A stretch of 64,000 nt of DNA from CALOFP01 sp942492635 (GTDB taxonomy: Bacteria > UBP6 > UBA1177 > CALOFP01). Shown one piece after another: positions 51,981 through 61,805 of the stretch (positions are counted from its first letter, which is position 1; the number at the start of each line of letters is the position of its first letter). A program made the translations under genes and the position numbers. The notes beneath the pieces were generated by a model. That model made no database searches. It was given only the letters and a program-made list of their open reading frames with translations, and was not told the origin of the DNA. The stretch spans positions 1,054,001 to 1,118,000 of the forward strand of contig CALOFP010000003.1 in the NCBI GenBank assembly GCA_942492635.1, written 5' to 3'.

Positions 51981-52320
51981 TAAATTACCTCCGGCGAAGC
52001 CGTAGGCTTATTGTGTGAACCGCTCAAAGCGGATTCTTTTTGATGGACCCCGTAAATGTGGTCTACCAGCTACTCTACCTTTATTTTCCTGCTACTCCTC
52101 TTCTTCGTATGGTATCGTAAATTGTTCTCTAAGAATATCCTCTTTTTTTACTGATGTTTTATGTATTCTCGGATTGTCTGCTCATCTCTACCTACTGTTG
52201 ATTACTGTATCGAATCATAGATACCTCCTTTTGTGCTTTTTACGATTCACTTAAGGAGGTTCTTTCCTGTTGCTGGGAAAGTCAAACTTCTATGAATCCT
52301 CCGGCAAAGCCGGAGGTTTA
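51981..52320. mobile_element. Possible non-coding IS200/IS605-like element (hairpin-bounded remnant)
   Basis: Two similar hairpins in direct orientation, CCTCCGGC-GAA-GCCGTAGG (51988-52006) and CCTCCGGC-AAA-GCCGGAGG (52299-52317), bound about 290 bases. On the minus strand AAAGGAGGTATCTATG near 52230 is a strong ribosome site plus start, but the frame closes after a few codons. Hairpins near both ends and no terminal inverted repeats are typical of IS200/IS605 elements and their non-autonomous derivatives. No transposase is left, so the assignment is tentative. Confidence 0.4.
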
Positions 52321-52385
52321 CCTTTGAGTAATTAGTTGCCTTGGATTTTCAAGTATTTACGGAAACAGAAATTTTCCGGTACCCA

Positions 52386-54893
52386 TCAGAAAAGAAGGAG
52401 TGAACACCCCGAACTTTTCGATTTCCTGATATCTTTACCCTCATCACCATCGATATTTTCCAAGTTGTCGACATCGGTGTTTTCGAAACCCTCTTCATCA
52501 ATTTCAGAAACATCAGCATCACTTTCTTCAATTTCATCTTTTCTTTTGGCAACTGTTACAGTGCACCTGTCTGAAGAGCTGTTTCCCATACCGTCGTCAA
52601 CGACCAGTTCAAAGACAAGCTCTCCGACACTCTCCGGAGCAATGAACCGAGAGATCGGTTCACTGCTGCTTGAAAGTGCTGCTTGAATTCCAGAAACCTG
52701 TATCCAGCGATAACTGAGCTTATCTCCGTCCGGATCCGAAGAAGCCGTACCGTCAAGCATAACCTGATCACCGCTCATCACCTCAATATCCGATCCGGCA
52801 TCGGCTTTTGGGGCACCGTTTCCCGATCCTCGAGAGACAGATATCTCTTCATAAATCGTATTAAGGTTGAAGCCGCTGACGACAAGTTTTGCTGCACCCT
52901 CTTTCAGTTGGTGACTTATTGTGACTCGGCCTTCGGAATCAGGTCTGCCCGTGTAACTCGTTTCGTTCTGAGAGAGTGAGACTATGGCATTTTCAACCTT
53001 CCCATCCGTCTGGACAATGGTTACAAAAGGTTCCCCCGCAGTAACCTCTCGATTGGAAACAGATACATCTGCAGGAGTGTCCGTTCTCATCTGAACTGCC
53101 GCATCCCCGAATATTGTCCATGTTTTTATAGTCTCGTGTGATTCCTGATCGTATTCATTTTCCGCAAGCATCAGGATTACACCGTTCAGGGCCATTGAAC
53201 CGAAGGTCGTACGTCCCTCTGTTGTGGAAATTCCCTCTCCTGGACCGGTCTCGTAGTCGTATCCGCCGATGAGAATGTCGTTCATATAGTCCTGACCTCT
53301 CATTGGCGCTGCCCAGGGCTGAAGTATTGTGGACATCAAGGTTGCGATCGCACCGCCGTTACTCTTTTTCAACCACTTCTCAGCAAAACAGTCGCCGTAA
53401 TAGTCGCCGTAATCATCCTTTGTCTTGTGAAATCGCCCGTTCCAGCAGGCCACTGAAATAATGAAGGGTTGCATGGAGCCGTTATCCAGATCCGCAATCC
53501 TGTAGATGTCGAAGCCTGTCGTAACAAACCCCCGCTCATCACCGTGTCCTACGTAGTTGATTAAACCGAGTCCTTCGTTCACATAATCGACAACCTGCCC
53601 TGAACCAGCCGGATTAGCCTCACTTTCGGTTACGACAGAGACACTTTCATATGTGGATTTAAGCAGTTTACTCTCACGGATGACAGACATGTGCTGCTCG
53701 TCACTCTCCCTGTCGTCCCCGGTCCCGGCACCCTCGCTTGAAGAGATAACAACACCCCTTCTGTACCACTTTCCATCTTTATCCGGCTCCTTTTCATAGG
53801 CAATACTCTTTTCAACCTGAAGTTTTGCCTCCTCGAGGGAGTTTGCGCTGAATCGCCCAACCGCAAGTTCGGGAAAAAGATCGTTACCCGCGACACAACC
53901 GAGCATGGGGTCGGTGGGAGCACTCTCATACCCGTCCATTCCATAAAAAGAGTCCGTATCCGACTTGATATCTTCCCAGTCACCGAAAAGCTGCACATAG
54001 AGAAGAGAGCTGTTCTCATTATATGAACTCGCGATCAACGATTTCACATTTGCACCCTTCTCTACCGACACAACCTTCACATTAAATCCCTTTTCCATTT
54101 TCCAGTGGGCGTAAAAATTCGCCGCTTCTTCATCACGGGGAGTATGAATTACCAGAATATCACCAAACTCGGCAACAGCCTTCTCATGCAGTTCTCTTCT
54201 TTCCGGTTCACTGTAGTTTAGAAAAAGGGAGCGGTAGATTCCTCTCGCCGGATCCGCCTTTCCAAAACTTCGAATTCGTCTCTTTTCAAGGGGATTCACC
54301 GGCACGGCTGCAATCTCTCTCACGGCAACCCTTATTCCGGAGCTTATCCTCACACTTCCTCTCACAGGGTTGTATCTGACCGGATACAAGTAGACATTCA
54401 AACCTCGTTCGTCCCTGAAGATGAAAGGTTTTCCCTTATCCACTGCACTCTCAGGATAAAATGAGTCCGTAATCGACTCCGGATCAACCACATAGGGAAT
54501 TTCAGACGGCTTCATGTTTCTGTAGATTACTCCCCTGGAGGGAATAACCGGATGAACCAGTTCCATATCTGAAAAACTTTCGGACAGCAGTTCAACATCA
54601 TACGCCTTTCCGGGATCAAGTCTCAGGGTCGCCCTCACAATCGGAAGAGATGCGAAACCCTTTCTGACTGTATTCCCGGTTCCTTCAAGATGGAGTCTCG
54701 AATAATCCGTACCGTTCCTGTTAACTTGAGTAAGGGTATAGTTTTTCAGCCGGAAATCAATCTCCATGGAACCGTCGCTTTTCGTGCGAAGATCCAATTG
54801 GTAATCGCCTTCCCTTTCGGCGGCTCCGGCAAAAGAGGAAATCAGAAGAAAGAAAAGCGAAACCAAAACACCGAAATTTGAAAACTTTTTCAT
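52386..54893 (-). CDS. Gingipain-type cysteine peptidase (C25) with PKD-like domain and terminal Cys motif
   Basis: A secreted protease of 835 residues. ATG 54893 follows GGGAGGG and gives a signal peptide ending SSFAGA. Residues about 25-210 are the propeptide-like region (YRNMKPSEIPYVVDPESI). The C25 catalytic domain follows with His450 in YVGHGDERGFVTTG and Cys483 in SVACWNGRF. A C-terminal beta region includes a PKD-type domain (about 690-780: ADAGSDIEVMSGDQVMLDGTASSDPDGDKLSYRW). An acidic linker follows, and the protein ends KSKSSGCSLLLF. Gingipains of Bacteroidota use a type IX sorting domain; none is seen here. The terminal Gly-Cys tail may serve a sorting or anchoring purpose. Confidence 0.88.
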   Translation of the reverse strand: MKKFSNFGVLVSLFFLLISSFAGAAEREGDYQLDLRTKSDGSMEIDFRLKNYTLTQVNRNGTDYSRLHLEGTGNTVRKGFASLPIVRATLRLDPGKAYDVELLSESFSDMELVHPVIPSRGVIYRNMKPSEIPYVVDPESITDSFYPESAVDKGKPFIFRDERGLNVYLYPVRYNPVRGSVRISSGIRVAVREIAAVPVNPLEKRRIRSFGKADPARGIYRSLFLNYSEPERRELHEKAVAEFGDILVIHTPRDEEAANFYAHWKMEKGFNVKVVSVEKGANVKSLIASSYNENSSLLYVQLFGDWEDIKSDTDSFYGMDGYESAPTDPMLGCVAGNDLFPELAVGRFSANSLEEAKLQVEKSIAYEKEPDKDGKWYRRGVVISSSEGAGTGDDRESDEQHMSVIRESKLLKSTYESVSVVTESEANPAGSGQVVDYVNEGLGLINYVGHGDERGFVTTGFDIYRIADLDNGSMQPFIISVACWNGRFHKTKDDYGDYYGDCFAEKWLKKSNGGAIATLMSTILQPWAAPMRGQDYMNDILIGGYDYETGPGEGISTTEGRTTFGSMALNGVILMLAENEYDQESHETIKTWTIFGDAAVQMRTDTPADVSVSNREVTAGEPFVTIVQTDGKVENAIVSLSQNETSYTGRPDSEGRVTISHQLKEGAAKLVVSGFNLNTIYEEISVSRGSGNGAPKADAGSDIEVMSGDQVMLDGTASSDPDGDKLSYRWIQVSGIQAALSSSSEPISRFIAPESVGELVFELVVDDGMGNSSSDRCTVTVAKRKDEIEESDADVSEIDEEGFENTDVDNLENIDGDEGKDIRKSKSSGCSLLLF

Positions 54894-54982
54894 GAACCCT
54901 CCCGCATGACGTTTCACAAAGAATACAACCTTCTCCACACTTGAAAAGTATCTGTCGAAAAATCAGAAGGTTACATGTTTGA

Positions 54983-55010
54983 ATTATATACATTCCACAA
55001 AAAAATGCCA
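54983..55010 (-). promoter_or_regulatory. Candidate promoter of the C25 peptidase gene
   Basis: On the minus strand TGGCAT (55010-55005) and a perfect TATAAT (54988-54983), separated by 16 bases, about 90 bases before the ATG at 54893. Confidence 0.4.
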
Positions 55011-55220
55011 GTCCGAATTTTTAACCGCCCGTATCTTTCCAGAAAGAAATGATTCTTTCATACACTTTTCAAAACAAAATTCTTCAGCAGTATTTACAAC
55101 CTGTTTCCTAACCTGTTGTTTTTTTTCGGAGCATCCATGGGATCACAGTTGTGCAAATCTTCCTGTTCAAGGGAAAGCAAGGCAAGCACCTGGGAATTAA
55201 ATCCTGCGCAGAATAAAGAA

Positions 55221-55240
55221 CCCCGCAGCAAGCTACGGGG
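55221..55240. repeat. REP-like hairpin
   Basis: CCCCGCAGC and GCTACGGGG, separated by AA, form a stem with one mismatch. Sequences of this shape (C-run, AGCAAGCT core, G-run) accompany RAYT transposases in many genomes. A RAYT remnant lies 12 kb away at 43036. A related sequence (agcttcgggg) appears at 55311-55320. The remainder of 54894-55382 holds no recognised gene. Confidence 0.5.
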
Positions 55241-55382
55241 TATGCCAAGAAAATGCCGCTCTTCGAACCTGCTACGGTTCAAAAATTGCTACAACATACA
55301 AAACGAAGTAAGCTTCGGGGAATCAGACACTCCAGATATCCATTCCCGTTAAATGCTAAAAAGTTAGCTAAACCCAGAGACT

Positions 55383-56174
55383 TTATTTTGTAAAAGTTTC
55401 GATAATCTTTCTAATCTCTCCGCTATTTTTCATCTCTTCTATAACCTTGTTGAACTTTTGAAGAAAATCATTCTTAAACTTGAATTTGCCCTTGTCACGA
55501 TCGGTTAATCCCAGATATCCCCACTCCCTGTTTACAACTACTCCCTCCTTTAATTTTGCATGGGAACCGCCTTCCTTGTAGGCACCTTTTTTCTTGAGGT
55601 TTTTCAAAGCTGTAAGAATAGCTATCCTGTCGTTGAGATAGCAGTCGATCCTGCCGACACCAAGCTTCATGAGGTTCTGATCGTTTGTCTTGCTCTCGTC
55701 TCGTTTGATTTTCCCCTGTTTTACAGCGGCGATAAATTTGTCACCTCCGATACTGAAGCCGGTGTTCACTCCGATTTTCAAACCGTAAAAATCCTCCGGC
55801 CAGGTCGTCCTCTTCTTGGAAAGAACCTCGTCCCTGCACATTACGATGACAGTCTCCTCAACAATCGGAACAGAGTAGGGATTAATAAATGGTCTCTTCC
55901 CAGGATGTTTGTAGGGAGGAAATATTGCAAATATATCACCCGTTTCCACTCCTTTCAGCCCCCTTTTCCAGGGCATAGGAACAATTTTGACATTGTAACC
56001 GGGCATTTTTGCAAAAGCCCTCTTGAGAATTTCGACGTAGATCCCCCTCATCTCTCTTCCTTCCCTGTAACTGTAAGGCGGATAAGCCTCATCCCCCACA
56101 ACCGTTACATTTACACTCTGTCCGAGAAGAATTGCTGAAAAAAACAGTAAGACAATAAAATAAAAAGCACGCAT
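55383..56174 (-). CDS. Family 3 extracellular solute-binding protein
   Basis: A 263-residue periplasmic protein. The signal peptide is about 1-19 (ILLGQS). The family 3 pattern is clear: VVGDEAYPPYSYREGREMRGIYVEILKRAFA, then PWKRGLKGVETGDIFAIFPPYKHPGKRPF, IGVNTGFSIGG and GRIDCYLNDRIAIL. Such proteins bind amino acids for ABC uptake or for sensing. No permease or ATPase gene is adjacent; it stands alone between two protease genes. The start is supported by GGAGGGAG close upstream. It may bind amino acids released by the exoproteases. Confidence 0.87.
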   Translation of the reverse strand: MRAFYFIVLLFFSAILLGQSVNVTVVGDEAYPPYSYREGREMRGIYVEILKRAFAKMPGYNVKIVPMPWKRGLKGVETGDIFAIFPPYKHPGKRPFINPYSVPIVEETVIVMCRDEVLSKKRTTWPEDFYGLKIGVNTGFSIGGDKFIAAVKQGKIKRDESKTNDQNLMKLGVGRIDCYLNDRIAILTALKNLKKKGAYKEGGSHAKLKEGVVVNREWGYLGLTDRDKGKFKFKNDFLQKFNKVIEEMKNSGEIRKIIETFTK

Positions 56175-56403
56175 AACTCCCTCCTTTCGTCACACCATGT
56201 ATCTTTATTATCCCTCTATGCAACTGTCATTTCAACTTCAGCTGTAAGGAAACGACGGAGGAAATAATTTTGGTCTTTTTGGACAGATATAGTTCGGAAA
56301 ACCTGTCTGGAGTCCACTATCTTCAAGTTGTTTTCGCAATCTCAATAGATCTGACTCACGAAAGTTCAAAGATGAAAGGAATGGGATTGCTGCATCTAAT
56401 CCT

Positions 56404-58128
56404 TTACAAAAGCGTGAGCGAGCAGCCTCCTGACTCATTCTTTTTGGGTGTAACGTCGCCGGGAAGGTCTACAGCTGAAGGTTCGAGAAGGATTATGGTG
56501 TCACTTCCATCCCCTACAGAAAGGGCCTTTTCTACTGCCTTCGCTGCATTGATTCTTCCGTAACCGTACAGAAGGCTGAATCCGTTGATGTAGGCCGCCT
56601 CACTTCCTCCGATCTTATCGGCTGTGCCGCCGATTATTGAGTAGACCTCGGGAAAGGTAAGATCAGGATTTGCCGAAAGAACAAGCGCTACAATCCCGGC
56701 TGCAAGAGGACATGAGGATGAAGTTCCGTCAAAACGGAAAAAGTAGTTTCCGCTTTCATCCCCGAGATAGGGATTGCTTCCTGTGTTGAATCCCTCATCC
56801 CCCGAGATATCCGTCGTCACTATCGGATCCAGCTGTTCACTCGGGGAGTAGTAGCTGTCCCAATCTCCGCTCGAAGCCATGATGTCGAGTGTGCGTCCGA
56901 AATCACTGTAAACAGCCCTCCTTCCTGATGCGTTGGTTGCACCTACTGCTATGACATTGGGATTGGAAGCGAAACCGTCCTCCTCCATCGACTCGTTACC
57001 GTTTCCGGCGGCAAAAAGAATAATAGTCCCCTTACCGTTTCTTCCCTCTTTTGCCATCTTGGCCACAAGTTCCTGAAGGGGTCCGCTCATATTCACCACA
57101 CCTCCTCTGTCCGGAGGGCCCCAGCTGTTGCTGACTATGTCGGCACCCTTGGCAAAAGCGTACTCGAAAGACTGAAGTGCTATGTCGTCAAGACCGACCG
57201 GACCGTCGTTGAATCTTATGGGTATTATTTTACAGCCGGGACAGGCTCCCGCCATTCCGACCCCGTTGTCGAAATTCGCCCCTGCGACTCCGGCGGTACT
57301 GGTACCGTGACCGTTCAGGGGCCATCCGTCCTTATCTCGACCGCTGTTGTACATCTGCCGATCAGCCGTCGCTCCGAAATCTTTCGGAAATATGAATTTA
57401 TCCTGCAGATCCTCGTGATTCAGATCGAATCCGTCGTCGATTATTGCAATCCAAATATCTTTTCCCGGGGCAATTCCCCTGTTGATCAAAACCGACCACG
57501 CCTCGGCAACATGGGTATGATCATTTCCGGAAAAACTCTCCGATCCGCTGTTGTTGAGATACCACTGAAGATAGAAGAATGGATCGTCCGGAATATATTG
57601 TCTGCGGCGCAAGGGAATGAAGAAGCTGGGTTCGGCCTCCAAAACCTCGCCCTCCTCCACCAGCTCCCTGGCATCGTCGATCGGATCACCGAAGGTAGAA
57701 ACAAGTATCCAATCCGGCAGATAGGGAAGTTTCCGTTCCAGGAAAAAACCCTTTTCGGAAAGCCACTCATCAAGCTCATTCTCTCCCGAAATATTCGGTG
57801 ACTTTATGTAGATCATTCCGCTCGGAAACAACTCCGATGTTCCACCGATCCTCCTTACACCGTTTAGAACTATTCCGCTCCGATCCAGGAGTTTTTCATC
57901 GTCTACGCCCAGATCACGAAGAAGGTAAGTGCCGCCTCTCCTGTAGAATGCATTGCCGACAACTGTTGCCGCCCGCACAGACCTAAGCTTCCTGATCTGC
58001 CTGAAAGTGTAGCTGCCCTCAATCTTTTCTACTTCAATTCTCTTTCCCGATTGATAGTAGTAGTGATAGTCGAAAGCAAAAAGATCTAAAAATGAAAGCA
58101 TAATCACAAAAAGGAGACCGAACTTCAT
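56404..58128 (-). CDS. Secreted subtilisin-like serine protease (S8) with terminal Cys motif
   Basis: ATG 58128 follows AGAGGTG; the product has a signal peptide of about 18 residues (MKFGLLFVIMLSFLDLFA). An N-terminal propeptide-like region runs to about 180, then the S8 domain with the triad Asp231 (IAIIDDGFDLNHED), His274 (NGHGTSTAGVAG) and Ser470 (FDGTSSSCPLAAGI), all intact. Asn in the oxyanion region (AAGNGNES) is also present. After the domain a short linker (ILLEPSAVDLPGDVTPKK) leads to the end NESGGCSLTLL, like the C25 protease and the protein ending at 885. It degrades proteins outside the cell or at its surface. Confidence 0.92.
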   Translation of the reverse strand: MKFGLLFVIMLSFLDLFAFDYHYYYQSGKRIEVEKIEGSYTFRQIRKLRSVRAATVVGNAFYRRGGTYLLRDLGVDDEKLLDRSGIVLNGVRRIGGTSELFPSGMIYIKSPNISGENELDEWLSEKGFFLERKLPYLPDWILVSTFGDPIDDARELVEEGEVLEAEPSFFIPLRRRQYIPDDPFFYLQWYLNNSGSESFSGNDHTHVAEAWSVLINRGIAPGKDIWIAIIDDGFDLNHEDLQDKFIFPKDFGATADRQMYNSGRDKDGWPLNGHGTSTAGVAGANFDNGVGMAGACPGCKIIPIRFNDGPVGLDDIALQSFEYAFAKGADIVSNSWGPPDRGGVVNMSGPLQELVAKMAKEGRNGKGTIILFAAGNGNESMEEDGFASNPNVIAVGATNASGRRAVYSDFGRTLDIMASSGDWDSYYSPSEQLDPIVTTDISGDEGFNTGSNPYLGDESGNYFFRFDGTSSSCPLAAGIVALVLSANPDLTFPEVYSIIGGTADKIGGSEAAYINGFSLLYGYGRINAAKAVEKALSVGDGSDTIILLEPSAVDLPGDVTPKKNESGGCSLTLL

Positions 58129-58361
58129 GACACACCTCTTTATACACAATGTATCATTATTTTACACTACGGACCATTTCGTTTCAATCTGCAAATCTCC
58201 ATATTTCATAGTAGACAGTGTTGCAAAAATTCGGGCCAGTCTATCGGGCTCGACTCCTGACTCAAAGATCACCGGCCCTTTAAGACAAATACCTTCAGCT
58301 AGTTACCGAAAATTTCAAACAGGCCATGTAACGATACAGGTGGTAGAATGCAAGAAAAACA

Positions 58362-59180
58362 TCACAGATTTTTAGCGAAAGCGGACACGTAGACAACCGT
58401 CATGAGATAACGGTAAAAGAGCTCCACCGAGTCCGCAGTGAACTGAATTTTTCTCCCCCCTGTCATGTGAACACCGGGAATCACGGAACAGAGATAAGTC
58501 CTCGCTGTATCCGTGAAGGCTATCTCACACTCAAGAGGTAGATCCGGCCTGAAAATTACTCCGTCCAGAGATAAAAGACCCTCACCCTTCATTTTCAGCT
58601 CGTGTAGAAGAGTCGATTCCGGCTTCATGACGGCACTGAATCGGGAAACCCCGGATTTTGAAGTAAGCACATCTATCTCCTCGAACTTGCTTTCATAAAA
58701 CTGCGCAGTTGCGTCGTCACCGTAAACAAATGAAAGAGGAACACCCCTTTCCGATGCGATATAGGAGTTGATCAGCCCCTCATCCACAATCTCTCCGTTG
58801 AGCCTGATTTCGTAAATCGATGATGAGGAGTAAGTGTGATCCATCACACCTGATCCGCCGGCAGCACTGTGATAACCGAAAAGGACGAAATGGGTAAAAC
58901 TCTTGTCCAAACCTGTAAGCATGTAGTCGTTTCTTGGAAAACCTCGGACCAGAAACACATCATCCGGCAACATATCCCACACGATGTTGTTCCCTCCTGC
59001 GTGAGAATCGGAAACAGTAACCATGCATTCACTGTCAAACTCCCTTATTCCATCAATGAACGCTGCAAGCTGTCTGGTAGCCCTTCGGTTCCACTCCACT
59101 TCACCCATGGTTTCCCGAAAACTGCAGACTCCTCCGATCCCCTCGAAATCAAATGAGATATAAACTTTGTGCGCTGTCAT
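58362..59180 (-). CDS. M55-family D-aminopeptidase (DppA-like)
   Basis: A 272-residue cytoplasmic zinc peptidase. Motifs of family M55: VYISFDFEGIGGVC (metal Asp and Glu in DFEG), VSDSHAGGNNI (Asp-x-His), LFGYHSAAGGSGVMDHTYSSSSIYEIRLNGEIVDE (His residues). DppA-type enzymes remove D-Ala and related residues from peptides, often derived from peptidoglycan. Length is normal. The usual adjacent dipeptide transporter genes (dppB-F) are absent here. The start ATG has GGAGG upstream. Confidence 0.9.
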   Translation of the reverse strand: MTAHKVYISFDFEGIGGVCSFRETMGEVEWNRRATRQLAAFIDGIREFDSECMVTVSDSHAGGNNIVWDMLPDDVFLVRGFPRNDYMLTGLDKSFTHFVLFGYHSAAGGSGVMDHTYSSSSIYEIRLNGEIVDEGLINSYIASERGVPLSFVYGDDATAQFYESKFEEIDVLTSKSGVSRFSAVMKPESTLLHELKMKGEGLLSLDGVIFRPDLPLECEIAFTDTARTYLCSVIPGVHMTGGRKIQFTADSVELFYRYLMTVVYVSAFAKNL

Positions 59181-59393
59181 TCATTCCTCCATTCTATATC
59201 TGATTCCTATTTTCAGGGATTGTACCATATCCGAAGTAACCCTGAAAATAATTAGATCAAACAATTTACACATTGTCATTAGGTTCTATTTTGCGATATT
59301 TCACTTTTTTTCATCTGAGTATTGACTTAAACAACTTCATAATACATATTTACCTTCGACCGTTAATTTATTAACTACAGTTAAGGATATTTT

Positions 59394-60071
59394 TTGCCTC
59401 ACACAATTTTCCAATCTACAAAAAATCGTTTGACGAAAGTTCTTTTGATTTTCCACATTTCAATGAATCTTGCCGGATGTGTTTCGATGACAACATTTCA
59501 AACTGCGGAAACCCTAAATCCGGGAACGGCAGAAATCGGATTTGCTGCAACATATTTCGGTGAATCCGAAATCGAGCTGGCTCTTCTCGAAAGCGAAACC
59601 GATGGCAAGACATACCACCACATAGGCCCGGAACTGATGTTCAGGATAGGAATTACTGAAAATATCGATATCGGATTGAAAACCACCGGATCCGGAACCC
59701 TTGCCGATGGTAAAATTCAACTGTTTTCCCTGGGTTCAAAAAAAACGAAATTTATTCTCAGCTACCAGCTCGGTATTGGACACAACATGGGAATTGAGCT
59801 GACCAACGGTGTTCTGGCCACATTCAGGGCAAGTAGATCATTCGCTATCTACTCCTCCTTCAAATACAATCCACTATTCTTCTACAACGTCCTCCAGGAA
59901 GATTTCGTAAACATCATAAGCGCCGGCGGAGGCTTGGAAATAGCATTCGACTGGATTGTGTTGCGACCGGAAGTAACATACATAAAAGGGCTATCCTACA
60001 CCCTGCCCATCGAAGAGGGAACATTCAAAGGATTTATTCCTGGAATAATGGTGGGATTCAGATTCGACTGA
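59394..60071 (+). CDS. Putative outer-membrane lipoprotein
   Basis: TTG 59394 follows an aaggat-like site. The N-terminus contains a hydrophobic segment ending MNLAGCVSM, a lipobox that would leave Cys at about residue 29. The mature protein has alternating strands (TAEIGFAATYFGESEIELALLES; ILSYQLGIGHNMGIELTNG; FIPGIMVGFRF) and ends in Arg-Phe-Asp, consistent with a small beta-barrel or beta-sandwich at the outer membrane. No named family was recognised. Monocistronic. Confidence 0.65.
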   Translation: MPHTIFQSTKNRLTKVLLIFHISMNLAGCVSMTTFQTAETLNPGTAEIGFAATYFGESEIELALLESETDGKTYHHIGPELMFRIGITENIDIGLKTTGSGTLADGKIQLFSLGSKKTKFILSYQLGIGHNMGIELTNGVLATFRASRSFAIYSSFKYNPLFFYNVLQEDFVNIISAGGGLEIAFDWIVLRPEVTYIKGLSYTLPIEEGTFKGFIPGIMVGFRFD

Positions 60072-60347
60072 TCCCGGGGTTATCGAAATAAAGTGAATCG
60101 CAATCTTTTCACACACTGAATATTCGAAATAATTTCATAATCATCAACTTCATCGAATCAAACGATCTCAATATTTGTCATGAGGCGATTTTGAGGGCCG
60201 AATAGTTCAGGATACTTTTTAAATTGATCGCCGACCCTATCTATCAACCCTCACAACAGTTTTAGGGAAAAATCGGAGATCAATTCATGGAAAAACAGTT
60301 TTTCTGATGAAAATAGAAAGGAAAACCCTGCAGAGAAAAAGCTTCAG
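60072..60347. other. Convergent intergenic region
   Basis: AT-rich region between the small lipoprotein gene and the alcohol dehydrogenase gene. No gene is seen; an inverted repeat follows at 60348-60391. Confidence 0.35.
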
Positions 60348-60391
60348 CCGAGAAATGTTTATGTTAATCCACATTCCCCCTTATTTCTCGG
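60348..60391 (-). terminator. Inverted repeat past the alcohol dehydrogenase gene
   Basis: CCGAGAAAT (60348-60356) and ATTTCTCGG (60383-60391) are perfect 9-bp arms with a 26-base loop, just beyond the stop at 60420. The loop is long and no clear T-run follows, so termination is only possible. Confidence 0.35.
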
Positions 60392-60419
60392 TCTCGGCTT
60401 TTCCCCACAGGAAATTCCA

Positions 60420-61652
60420 TTATTTATTGAGAGGATAAAGCGAATCCATGTAAATCTGGCGAACGATCTTTCTATTTGCCTGAATCGGAGCGAGTGAAAG
60501 CAGGCCTTCAAGCGAAGGTGTGGTAAAAGCGAGCTCAACAAGCCTGTCCACATCCTTTTCTTCAAATCCTTCATCCGTAAGTTTCTGAGTTACACCCATG
60601 TTGAACAGCCATGTTTCGATGCCTTTTGCGGCGTGTTCGGCTTCGGACGGGGAACCGGTGAGTCCCGGAACTATCGGTGAATAGATCTCCGCAAGAACTT
60701 CCGGGCTGGAGAAGTAGATGGCCTTTACAACCGACGGAAGCAGCATTGCAAGTCCCAGACCGTGGGCAAGATCGTGTCTTATTCCGCTGAGAGGATGTTC
60801 CAGAGCGTGTGTAAAGTGAAGAAGAGCGTTATCGAAAGCGATACCGGCGATTGAAGAAGCGTACATCAAATAATATCGTGCAGCCATATTCCCCGGCTCA
60901 GCCTGGGCCTGAGGAAGATATTTGGAAACGAGTCTTATTGTCTCCCTCGCAAGCAATATCGAATAGGGAGAAGTTGTCGTGGTCGTGGCGGCTTCAGTTA
61001 CGTGGTTGATTGCGTCGATAGCCGTATAAGTTGTCTGTGACCAGGGAAGAGTCTTTGTCGTAACGGGATCGTTTATGGCGTAGATCGGATAGATGCAGTC
61101 ATAGGCAATTGCAGGTTTATACTGCTTCTCTTCGATTGAAGCCACGGCAAAACGATCAACCTCGGTTCCAGTTCCGTGGGTTGTGTTAATGGCAATAATG
61201 GGGAGAGCCCTTTCGGGTGTGAACTTGAATTCGTAAAGATCTCTTCCCGAATATTTCTGATTATCTTTATAGGCTACGATAGCCGCACTTTTCGCCGCAT
61301 CTATGTGGCTGCCGCCACCGATACCGAAGACAGCCTGAGCACCGAAGTCTATTGCCATTTTCTTTATCTCATCTATCATGTCACAGTTGGGATTCGGTTT
61401 GATATCTGTATAAACCGTATATCTCAAACCTTTCTCCTCCAAAGTTTTTTCAAACTTTTCCTTTATGCCGGTCACCGTATAAACTGTCATGTCAGTTACG
61501 GCAATTACCTTTGTTATTCCCCACTTTTTCAACTCCTCGCAGATAAAGTCCAGCTTTTCCAGCGCACCCACGCCGCAAAAACATCTTGTCACACTTCTTA
61601 ACTCGATAATCCGATTAAGATTAAGTTTTGCTTCCCAACTTCCGATCGTCAT
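60420..61652 (-). CDS. Iron-containing alcohol dehydrogenase
   Basis: A 410-residue NAD(P)H-dependent enzyme reducing aldehydes to alcohols. It has an N-terminal Rossmann-like part with the nucleotide loop FGIGGGSHIDAAKSAAI, and a C-terminal metal site with Asp and His in AIDAINHVTEA, FTHALEHPLSGIRHDLAHGLGLAMLLP. ATG 61652 is chosen because GGAGG lies 5 bases upstream; the longer frame lacks a site. It gives a second route, besides H2, to dispose of reducing power during fermentation. Monocistronic. The physiological substrate is not determined by sequence. Confidence 0.92.
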   Translation of the reverse strand: MTIGSWEAKLNLNRIIELRSVTRCFCGVGALEKLDFICEELKKWGITKVIAVTDMTVYTVTGIKEKFEKTLEEKGLRYTVYTDIKPNPNCDMIDEIKKMAIDFGAQAVFGIGGGSHIDAAKSAAIVAYKDNQKYSGRDLYEFKFTPERALPIIAINTTHGTGTEVDRFAVASIEEKQYKPAIAYDCIYPIYAINDPVTTKTLPWSQTTYTAIDAINHVTEAATTTTTSPYSILLARETIRLVSKYLPQAQAEPGNMAARYYLMYASSIAGIAFDNALLHFTHALEHPLSGIRHDLAHGLGLAMLLPSVVKAIYFSSPEVLAEIYSPIVPGLTGSPSEAEHAAKGIETWLFNMGVTQKLTDEGFEEKDVDRLVELAFTTPSLEGLLSLAPIQANRKIVRQIYMDSLYPLNK

Positions 61653-61805
61653 TGATACCTCCAATTCAGTCATGTTAGAATGAGCTATCAATATAACAGC
61701 AAGATCTTTAAAGTTCAATTTTTTATACCTATCGAATTGTTTTTATTTTTTAGCCTGAAGAACAACTTATTTCTATGAATTGGATAGAACAGGAGGAAAA
61801 AAGTA

